A DNA stretch of 6,971 nucleotides, taken from contig DASYUM010000342.1 in the NCBI GenBank assembly GCA_036001225.1, positions 1 to 6,971 of the forward strand. Reading direction: 5' to 3'. This document shows positions 1 through 5,586 of the stretch, piece after piece. Positions within the stretch are counted from its first letter, which is position 1, and each line of letters starts with the position of its first letter. The notes beneath the pieces are model-generated. The model did not search any database, was not told where the DNA came from, and worked only from the letters and a program-made list of their open reading frames with translations. The translations under genes and the position numbers were made by a program. Origin of the DNA: DASYUM01 sp036001225. GTDB lineage: Bacteria; Methylomirabilota; Methylomirabilia; Rokubacteriales; DASRDR01.

Positions 1-3000
1 ACGCGTGGGTGCTGACGGCGACGAGCACGGACCTGGTGGCGGCGATGCGGGAGCGGCGGTTTCGGGAGGATCTGTATCATCGGCTGGCGGTGGTGACGGT
101 GTGGCTGCCGCCGCTGCGGGAGCGGGGGGAGGACATCCTGCAGCTGGGCGAGCGGTTCCTGGCCCGGGCCTGCGGGGACTACGACGTGGCAGCCAAGAGC
201 CTGACGCCGGCGGCGCGGGCAGCGCTGCTGGCCTACCCGTGGCCGGGGAACGTGCGGGAGCTGATCAACGTGATGGAGCGGGTGGCGCTCCTGTCCGAGG
301 AGCGCGACGTCACGGCGGAGGCCCTGGCGCTCCCGGCCGCGCGGCGTCCCGAGCGGCCGGCCGCCGCGGCCCCCGAGGTGGTCTCCCTCGACGACGCCAT
401 GGGAACCGTGGAGCGAGCGCACCTCCTGGAGGCGCTGCGCCAGACCAACTGGAACATCTCGCGGGCGGCGGCGCGACTGGGCATTCCGCGCAACACGCTG
501 CGCTACCGCATCGAGAAGCACGGGCTGCGCCAAGAGGCGCCGGCGCCCCGCCGCCAGCCGGCGCCCCCGCCGGTAGTGGTGGTCTCGGCGCCGGCCGCCC
601 CGCCGGCCCCGCCGGAGCCGGCGGCGGCCGGACCTGCCGTGCGGTGGGAGCGCCGACGCCTGGCCCTCCTGCGGGTCGTTCTCCTCTCGGCCGGCGACGA
701 GCCCGACGCGCGCGATCCGAGCCGGGCGCTGGCGGTGCTGGTCGAGAAGGTGCAGAGCTTCGGCGGGCAGGTGGCCGAGCTGGGCGCGAGCGGCATCGTG
801 GCCGCCTTCGGGCTGGAGCCGGTGGAGGACGCGCCCCGGCGAGCGGCTCACGCGGCGATGGCGATCCACAAGGCGGCCGAGCGCGACTGGGGCGGGCGCG
901 CGACCGGGGTCCCGGTGAAGAGCGGGATCCACGCCGGCCAGTTCTCGGTTGGCCGGCTGGGGGAGACCGTCGAGATCGACCAGGACGCCAAGCACCCGGC
1001 GTGGGCGCTCCTCGACCGACTCGTGGACGGCGCCGAGCCGGGCGCGATCGTGGTGAGCGAGCCGGCGGCGCCGTTCCTGGAGCGGCGCTTCGAGCTGCTC
1101 CCCATCGTGGGAGCGGCCCCGGCGGGGCGAGCCTACCGACTCGGCCGGCCGGAGGGGACCGGCTTCGAGCGCCGGCCGGGCCGCTTCGTCGGGCGGCAGC
1201 GCGAGCTGGAATTGCTGCGGAGCCTGCTCGCGACGGCCACCCGGGGACGGGGCCAGGTGGTCGGGATCGTGGGCGAGGCGGGGATCGGAAAATCCCGCCT
1301 GCTGTTCGAGTTCCGTCAGAGCCTCGGCAGTCAGCCGATCACGTATCGCGAGGGGCACTGCGTCTCCTACGGCAATACCATCGCCTATCTCCCCATGCTG
1401 GATCTCCTGCGGGGCAACTGCGGGATCACGGAGTTGGACAGCCCGGAGACGATCCGCGCGAAGGTCCGGGTCGCGCTCAAGGAGGTGGGGATGGACCCCG
1501 AAGAAGGGGCGCCCTATCTCCTGCACCTGCTCGGCGTGAAGGACGGCACCAGCGGCCTCGCCGGGTTCAGCCCGGAGGTGATCAACGCCCGCACCTTCGA
1601 GACCCTCCGGCAGATGAGCCTGCACGGAAGCCGCCGCCGCCCGATCGTCCTCGCCGTCGAGGATCTTCACTGGATCGACAAGACCTCGGAGGAGTATCTG
1701 GCCTCCCTGGTCGAGAGCTTCGCCGGCGTCCCCATTCTGTTCATCGCGACCTACCGCCCCGGCTACCGACCAGCCTGGATGGAGAAGTCCTACGTCACCC
1801 AGATCGCGCTGCCCCCGCTGTCGCCCCAGGAAAGTCTCGCCGTGATCCAGTCGCTCCCGAGCGGCGAGGTTCCCGATCACCTCGCGCAGCTCATCCTGGC
1901 CAAGGCGCAAGGCAACCCGTTCTTCCTCGAGGAGCTGACGCGGACGGTCGGGGCCCGGGGCGGGACCGACACCGTGGTGGGGGTGCCCGACACCATCCAC
2001 GAGGTGCTGCTCGCGCGCATCGAGCGGCTGCCCGTCCTGCCCCGGCAGCTCTTGCAGACGGCCTCCGTCCTCGGCCGGGAGGTCTCGCTCGGGCTCCTGG
2101 CCGCCATCTGGGAGGGCTCCGGGGACCCGCGGCGACATCTGCGGGAGCTGGTCCTCTCGGAGTTCCTGTACGAGCAATCCGGATTGGAGGAGCCCCTCTA
2201 CGTCTTCAAGCACCCGCTGATCCAGGAGGTGGTGTACGACACCCTGGCGGAAGAGCGGCGGCGCCGGTGGCACACGACGGCCGGCCGCGCCCTGGAGACC
2301 CTGTACGCGGGCCGCACCGACGAGGTCGTGGAGATCCTCGCCTTCCACTTCGGGCAGACGCCGGAAGCCGAGAAGGCAGTCGATTACGCCATCCGGGCGG
2401 CCGAGAAGGCCCAGCGCCGCTGGGCCAACGCCGAGGCCCTCGCCCATTTCGAAAGTGCCCTCACCCGGCTCGCCACGATGGCGGACACCGAGGCCAATCG
2501 CGGGCGCCGCATCGACGCCGTCATCAAGCAAGCCGAGGTCAAGTTCGCCCTCGGTCAGCACGCCGAGCATATCCAGGCGCTCGAGCGTATCCGCAACCTG
2601 GTGGAGGAGTCGGCCGACCTCCAATTACGAGCGGCCTGGCACTACTGGATGGGCTTTCTCCACGCCTTCACAGGGGAGAGACCCGACGTCGCCATTGCGT
2701 ACTGCCGAGAGGCGGTTGCCATCGCGGAAGCGCACGGCTTCGACAGGATCCTCGCATTGGCCGAGGGCTGTCTGGCTCAGGCCCATTTCGTGGCTGGTGA
2801 TCTGCGGCGGGCGGTGACCCTGGGGGAGCGAGCGCTCGCGAGCTTCAACTCGCGGGGTGACGTGTGGTGGGCGTGCCGCACACTGTGGCTGCTCAGCTTC
2901 ACCGCCAACGCCTTGGGGGAGTGGGAGCGGAGCCTCGGGTACTGCCGCCGGGCCCTGGAGCATGGTCAGGCCATGAACGACCTTAGGTTGAAGGTGGTCG

Positions 3001-3614
3001 GATGGTACCGGACGGGCTCGACGCACATCCAGCGAGGCGACCTCGATTCCGGGCTCCGCGCTTGCGGGGAAGCCCTGGCCCTGGGACCGATTCCCCTGGA
3101 CGCCGCGATGATCAAAGCCATGCATGGCTACGGGCTGGTGAAGGCCGGGAAGGCGGCGACCGGGACGGCCGAACTGGCCGACGCGCTGGCCTGGTTCGAG
3201 AGCTCGCATCTGCGTTACACTCGCTCGGTGGTCGCCCTGTGGCTCGCGGAAGGGTGGCTGCGTCAGGGCAACCAGGCCCGGGCGCACGCGATCCTCGGGG
3301 AAGTTCATGCTACCAGCTCCGAGTTCGGCTACCGGTTCGTGGAGGGCGTGGCCGCTCGGCTCTTGGGCGAGTGCGTGGCGCCCACGGATCCGGCGGCCGG
3401 GGCCCGCTACCTGGAGGACGCGGTGCGGGCGCTCGACGCTGTCGGGGCGAGGAACGAGGTCGCCAAGGCGCTGGTCGCCCAGGCGGAGCTGAAGGGTGCC
3501 GCCGGAGATCCGGAAGGGGCGAAGGCACTGCTTGAACGGGCCCTCGCGCTCTTCGAGGCACTGGGGACGCTGGGCGAACCCAGGCGGTGCGGGACGCCCT
3601 CAACGCCCTTGTGA
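1..3614 (+). CDS. Sigma-54 AAA+/Fis-HTH regulator fused to cyclase-like, P-loop ATPase and TPR domains (5'-truncated)
   Basis: The reading frame is already open at the window edge (first full codon at 3). The GTG at 9 lies inside a conserved sigma-54 AAA+ domain, so it is not the real start. Residues here count from that GTG. Residues 1-115 are the end of the AAA+ domain: RFREDLYHRL (17-26), LPPLRERGEDI (33-43) and WPGNVREL (78-85). A Fis-type DNA-binding helix-turn-helix follows (about 147-173, NISRAAARLGIPRNTLRYRI), where such activators normally end. This one continues through a Pro/Ala-rich linker (174-210) and a class III cyclase-like domain (about 213-378) that lacks catalytic residues. 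Next comes an AAA_16/STAND-like ATPase with Walker A GEAGIGKS (422-429) and Walker B VLAVEDLHW (547-555), then a TPR-like helical region (about 780-1190). The likely role is a cytoplasmic, ATP-dependent transcriptional regulator with signal or partner sensing in the C-terminal half; the signal is unknown. The last residues look frameshifted. Domain calls are confident; function as one regulator is inferred. Confidence 0.88.
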   Translation, partial: AWVLTATSTDLVAAMRERRFREDLYHRLAVVTVWLPPLRERGEDILQLGERFLARACGDYDVAAKSLTPAARAALLAYPWPGNVRELINVMERVALLSEERDVTAEALALPAARRPERPAAAAPEVVSLDDAMGTVERAHLLEALRQTNWNISRAAARLGIPRNTLRYRIEKHGLRQEAPAPRRQPAPPPVVVVSAPAAPPAPPEPAAAGPAVRWERRRLALLRVVLLSAGDEPDARDPSRALAVLVEKVQSFGGQVAELGASGIVAAFGLEPVEDAPRRAAHAAMAIHKAAERDWGGRATGVPVKSGIHAGQFSVGRLGETVEIDQDAKHPAWALLDRLVDGAEPGAIVVSEPAAPFLERRFELLPIVGAAPAGRAYRLGRPEGTGFERRPGRFVGRQRELELLRSLLATATRGRGQVVGIVGEAGIGKSRLLFEFRQSLGSQPITYREGHCVSYGNTIAYLPMLDLLRGNCGITELDSPETIRAKVRVALKEVGMDPEEGAPYLLHLLGVKDGTSGLAGFSPEVINARTFETLRQMSLHGSRRRPIVLAVEDLHWIDKTSEEYLASLVESFAGVPILFIATYRPGYRPAWMEKSYVTQIALPPLSPQESLAVIQSLPSGEVPDHLAQLILAKAQGNPFFLEELTRTVGARGGTDTVVGVPDTIHEVLLARIERLPVLPRQLLQTASVLGREVSLGLLAAIWEGSGDPRRHLRELVLSEFLYEQSGLEEPLYVFKHPLIQEVVYDTLAEERRRRWHTTAGRALETLYAGRTDEVVEILAFHFGQTPEAEKAVDYAIRAAEKAQRRWANAEALAHFESALTRLATMADTEANRGRRIDAVIKQAEVKFALGQHAEHIQALERIRNLVEESADLQLRAAWHYWMGFLHAFTGERPDVAIAYCREAVAIAEAHGFDRILALAEGCLAQAHFVAGDLRRAVTLGERALASFNSRGDVWWACRTLWLLSFTANALGEWERSLGYCRRALEHGQAMNDLRLKVVGWYRTGSTHIQRGDLDSGLRACGEALALGPIPLDAAMIKAMHGYGLVKAGKAATGTAELADALAWFESSHLRYTRSVVALWLAEGWLRQGNQARAHAILGEVHATSSEFGYRFVEGVAARLLGECVAPTDPAAGARYLEDAVRALDAVGARNEVAKALVAQAELKGAAGDPEGAKALLERALALFEALGTLGEPRRCGTPSTPL

Positions 3615-3631
3615 AGGCCCCGCCAGCGTGA
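3582..3631 (+). other. Probable 1-base frameshift at the end of the large regulator gene
   Basis: The annotated frame ends ...LGEPRRCGTPSTPL and stops at 3612-3614. From 3587 the frame shifted back by one base reads VRDALNALVKAPPA and stops at 3629-3631. That is a helix of the kind that closes this ATPase/TPR family, where a Gly-Glu-Pro-x-Arg-Val-Arg-x-Ala-Leu ending is common. One extra G in the run at 3586-3587 would join the two into a smooth ending. The sequence therefore suggests either a real single-base deletion or a base-calling error. Only about the last ten residues are affected, so the protein would probably still work. Confidence 0.55.
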
Positions 3632-3637
3632 CATAGT
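3609..3637 (+). promoter_or_regulatory. Weak candidate sigma-70-type promoter for the peroxidase gene
   Basis: TTGTGA at 3609-3614 (4 of 6 matches to the -35 consensus) and CATAGT at 3632-3637 (4 of 6 to the -10 consensus) are separated by 17 bases. The -10 lies directly after the shifted stop of the preceding gene, in one of the few AT-containing spots in this region. Transcription would start near 3644, leaving a leader of about 55 bases. The match is modest, and the peroxidase could equally be co-transcribed with the upstream gene. Confidence 0.3.
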
Positions 3638-3644
3638 ACGGGCC

Positions 3645-3667
3645 GCGGGCGGACCCGGTGCGCCCGC
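3645..3667 (+). repeat. Inverted repeat / GC hairpin between regulator and peroxidase genes
   Basis: GCGGGCG at 3645-3651 pairs perfectly with CGCCCGC at 3661-3667 around a 9-base loop. It is followed by only two T residues, so it is not a standard intrinsic terminator. It could be a transcript-end or leader structure, or a chance product of the high GC content. Confidence 0.4.
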
Positions 3668-3689
3668 TTCCGTCGCTCGCCGGATCGCG

Positions 3690-3694
3690 GGAGG
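3690..3694 (+). promoter_or_regulatory. Ribosome-binding site of the peroxidase gene
   Basis: GGAGG lies 5 bases before the ATG at 3700. It decides the start: the frame is also open from an ATG at 3658, but that codon has no comparable Shine-Dalgarno, and the 14 extra residues it would add do not resemble the start of the family. Confidence 0.8.
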
Positions 3695-3699
3695 ACGCG

Positions 3700-5361
3700 A
3701 TGACGGAGGGGCTGCCGCTCGACTGGATTCAGGGCAACATCACCCCCGGCTTCGGCACGGACTACCAGGCCTTCCTCCTCGTGCGCTTCGGGACCCGCCG
3801 GGCGGCGCGGCGCTGGCTCGACGGGCTCCGGTCCGACGTGACGTCGGCCGCCGAGGTCACGAGGTTCCGGGAGGCGCAGCGGCGCCGGCGCGGGGAGGAC
3901 TTCCGCGCGCCGCGGGCGACCTTCGTCAACGTGGCATTCTCCTGGGCTGGGCTGGCCCGCCTGGGCGCCCCCGACCGTGAGCGCTTCCCGGCCGAGTTCA
4001 GGGCCGGGATGTACGCGCGGGCGACGGCGACCGGCGACGATCCTGCGGCGATGACCGGCTGGGAGGTGGGAGGCAGCGCGCGAACGGAGGCGCATGCGCT
4101 CCTGCTCGTCACGGCCACGACGGCCGCCGACCGGCGCCGCGCGGTGAGGCGCCAGCAGGCGCGGCTCGCCGCACACGGCATCCGCGAGCTGGCGAGGTAC
4201 GACGGCGCGCGGCTCACCGGCGGCCTCCGCGGTCGCGAACACTTCGGATTCCGCGACAGCATCTCGCAGCCGAGGTTCGATCTCGGGGGGCCGACCGATC
4301 CGTACGGCCGGCCGGACGACCTGATCGCCACCGGCGAGTTCGTGCTGGGCTACCCGGATGAACGGGGGGAATCGTTGGTGGCCGGACCCCCATGGGCTCG
4401 AGACGGCAGCTACGCCGTCTTCCGCCGACTCCAACAGCACGTTGCTGCCTTCCGCCAGGCCGCCCGCCGCCGATCTGCCCAGGTCGGTCTCAGCCCAGCC
4501 CAGTTCGCGGCCAAGCTGTTCGGGCGATGGCCGAGCGGGGCCAAGCTGGGCGACCGGATGGAGTCGGCGGACCCGGGATGGGACGAGAGTGACGAGACGG
4601 CGCGCTGGCGAGGCACCGAGTTCGCGGCCGATCCGGACGGAGAGCGCGTCCCGAGGTTCGCCCACGTCCGCAAGGCGCACCCCCTGGATCTGCCGGATGA
4701 CGCCGTGCGGCGCCATCGATTACTCCGCCGCGGCATCCCCTACGGACCGCGGCTGCCGGCGCGGGCCCTGAAGGAGGACGGCCAGGACCGAGGGTTGCTG
4801 TTCCTCGCCTATCAGGCCAGCCTGGCCCATCAGTTCGAGCACGTCCAGCGGCGATGGATCGACAACGCCAGCTTTCCCTGCTCCGGCGACGGCCCCGATG
4901 CGATGGCCGGAGGCGGGACCGGGGAGCGGACGGTGACGTTCCGCGTTAACGGAAGGTGCATACCGGTCTCGCTTCAATCGTTCGTGTCGGTCAGAGGCGG
5001 CGGTTATTTCTTCGTGCCCTCGATCCGGGCCCTGGCCTACTTGGCTGATCTCCGAGGAAAGTGGGAGGAGGACCACGACATGGCAAAGAAGGCGGCGCCG
5101 GCGAAGCCCAAGGCGAAGGCGAAGTACTCGGATTTCGAAGAGTACGTCCGCAAGGAGAACGTTTACGGCCCTGACTACAAGCTGCCGGATGACCTCGATG
5201 CCGACAGCAGGATCGAGGGCAAGACCAACGTGTGGTACTTCGAAGGGCGACCGCGGCGGGTGGCCAAGTCGATCCGGATCCCTTACACGTACAAGACCGC
5301 CAACGGCCAGCCGGTCACGGAACACCTTTTGATCGGCTACGAAGGCGGACCCGGACTGTAA
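3700..5361 (+). CDS. Dyp-type haem peroxidase with a 93-residue C-terminal extension
   Basis: Encodes 553 residues; about 460 form a Dyp-type (dye-decolourising) peroxidase, which uses hydrogen peroxide to oxidise phenolic, dye-like or other substrates with a b-type haem. Seen in the sequence: an N-terminal ferredoxin-like fold beginning LPLDWIQGNITPGF (5-18); the distal motif GFRDS (183-187), where the family has GxxDG, with D186 as the expected catalytic acid; FAHVRKAHP (320-328) with H322 as the likely proximal haem ligand; RRGIPYG (343-349) with the distal arginine; RGLLFLAYQASLAHQFEHVQ (364-383); and GGGYFFVPSIRALAYLA (433-449), the usual end of the family. There is no signal peptide or Tat motif, so it is probably cytoplasmic unless loaded into an encapsulin, none of which is visible here. 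The Lys/Ala/Pro-rich stretch and globular tail after residue 460 are not part of the family and are not recognised. The natural substrate cannot be told from sequence. Confidence 0.9.
   Translation: MTEGLPLDWIQGNITPGFGTDYQAFLLVRFGTRRAARRWLDGLRSDVTSAAEVTRFREAQRRRRGEDFRAPRATFVNVAFSWAGLARLGAPDRERFPAEFRAGMYARATATGDDPAAMTGWEVGGSARTEAHALLLVTATTAADRRRAVRRQQARLAAHGIRELARYDGARLTGGLRGREHFGFRDSISQPRFDLGGPTDPYGRPDDLIATGEFVLGYPDERGESLVAGPPWARDGSYAVFRRLQQHVAAFRQAARRRSAQVGLSPAQFAAKLFGRWPSGAKLGDRMESADPGWDESDETARWRGTEFAADPDGERVPRFAHVRKAHPLDLPDDAVRRHRLLRRGIPYGPRLPARALKEDGQDRGLLFLAYQASLAHQFEHVQRRWIDNASFPCSGDGPDAMAGGGTGERTVTFRVNGRCIPVSLQSFVSVRGGGYFFVPSIRALAYLADLRGKWEEDHDMAKKAAPAKPKAKAKYSDFEEYVRKENVYGPDYKLPDDLDADSRIEGKTNVWYFEGRPRRVAKSIRIPYTYKTANGQPVTEHLLIGYEGGPGL
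5063..5072 (+). promoter_or_regulatory. Strong internal Shine-Dalgarno sequence within the peroxidase gene
   Basis: GGGAGGAGGA contains two overlapping GGAGG cores; the second (5067-5071) is 8 bases before an in-frame ATG at 5080. It is at least as strong as the site for the peroxidase itself. It falls exactly where the peroxidase family normally ends, which suggests a true or former translation start for a small downstream gene. Confidence 0.5.
5080..5361 (+). CDS. Possible separately started 93-residue small protein (also the C-terminal tail of the peroxidase)
   Basis: This is the same reading frame as the peroxidase, restarted at an ATG with an excellent Shine-Dalgarno. The 93-residue product begins with a Lys/Ala/Pro-rich segment (MAKKAAPAKPKAKAK), typical of a free N-terminus or a flexible linker. 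A compact, mixed-charge part follows with several aromatic residues (YSDFEEY, NVWYFEG, RIPYTYKT) and a final HLLIGYEGGPGL. It has no membrane segment, signal peptide or Cys residues. I do not recognise the family. Either it is made both as a fusion tail and as a free protein, or it was once a separate gene whose upstream stop codon was lost. Which of these holds is inference. Confidence 0.4.
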   Translation: MAKKAAPAKPKAKAKYSDFEEYVRKENVYGPDYKLPDDLDADSRIEGKTNVWYFEGRPRRVAKSIRIPYTYKTANGQPVTEHLLIGYEGGPGL

Positions 5362-5472
5362 GACCGCTCGGGGCCGACCGACTGCGTCAAGGGCAGGAGA
5401 GACCCAGCGGGGGTGGGTGCCAAGCCGGAGGCCTGCGCCGGCGCCCGGCCCTGACATCGATAGCGCGTGCCC

Positions 5473-5502
5473 TTGACCCTCGGGGCCGCCGCGGACTACG
5501 AT
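5473..5502 (+). promoter_or_regulatory. Sigma-70-type promoter of the solute-binding protein gene
   Basis: TTGACC at 5473-5478 (5 of 6 matches to the -35 consensus) is followed after 18 bases by TACGAT at 5497-5502 (4 of 6, with the key TA and final AT kept). The expected transcription start is near 5509, giving a leader of about 78 bases that contains the hairpin and palindrome listed separately. This is the best promoter match in the window and shows that the transporter gene is probably a new transcription unit. Confidence 0.6.
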
Positions 5503-5522
5503 CGCCCCAATCAAGGTTTTCC

Positions 5523-5552
5523 GGCCGGTGGGGTCACCCTATCCCGCCGGCC
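5523..5552 (+). repeat. 12-bp imperfect hairpin in the leader of the solute-binding protein gene
   Basis: GGCCGGTGGGGT (5523-5534) pairs with ATCCCGCCGGCC (5541-5552) around the loop CACCCT. All 12 positions pair in RNA if two G-U wobbles are allowed. No T-run follows, so it is not an obvious terminator. It sits wholly between the predicted transcription start and the ribosome-binding site, where it could stabilise the mRNA or serve a regulatory role. Confidence 0.5.
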
Positions 5553-5554
5553 CC

Positions 5555-5564
5555 GTTCGCGAAC
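5555..5564. repeat. 10-bp perfect palindrome (GTTCGCGAAC) just upstream of the ribosome-binding site
   Basis: GTTCGCGAAC is fully self-complementary. As DNA it could be a half-overlapping operator for a dimeric regulator. As RNA, TTCGCGA (5556-5562) can also pair with TCGCGGA (5571-5577), which would cover the start of the Shine-Dalgarno GGAGG. Neither role can be settled from sequence, and chance is possible at this GC content. Confidence 0.35.
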
Positions 5565-5574
5565 CCTCGCTCGC

Positions 5575-5579
5575 GGAGG
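5575..5579 (+). promoter_or_regulatory. Ribosome-binding site of the solute-binding protein gene
   Basis: GGAGG is 7 bases before the ATG at 5587. It fixes the start, and that start also gives a signal peptide of normal layout. Confidence 0.8.
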
Positions 5580-5586
5580 CTCCGAC

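Noticed and set aside
5..2800. A 931-codon open frame on the + strand overlapping the large regulator
   Set aside because: Its translation is Gly/Arg/Pro/Ala-rich without any domain, and it shadows a frame with clear sigma-54, ATPase and TPR motifs. Long false frames are expected at this GC content.
3601..3700. A sigma-54 (-24/-12) promoter for the peroxidase, given the upstream sigma-54-type regulator
   Set aside because: No TGGCAC-N5-TTGC-like pair is present here or in the 5362-5586 intergenic region.
3310..4716. A 468-codon open frame on the - strand opposite the regulator end and peroxidase
   Set aside because: It has low-complexity Arg/Pro composition and no recognisable motif, and it lies opposite conserved peroxidase residues.
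5414..5450. GC-rich inverted repeats after the peroxidase stop (for example GCCGG 5424-5428 with CCGGC 5438-5442, and the palindrome GCGCCGGCGC at 5435-5444) as a terminator
   Set aside because: The stems are short and mutually exclusive and no T-run follows, so a rho-independent terminator is not supported.
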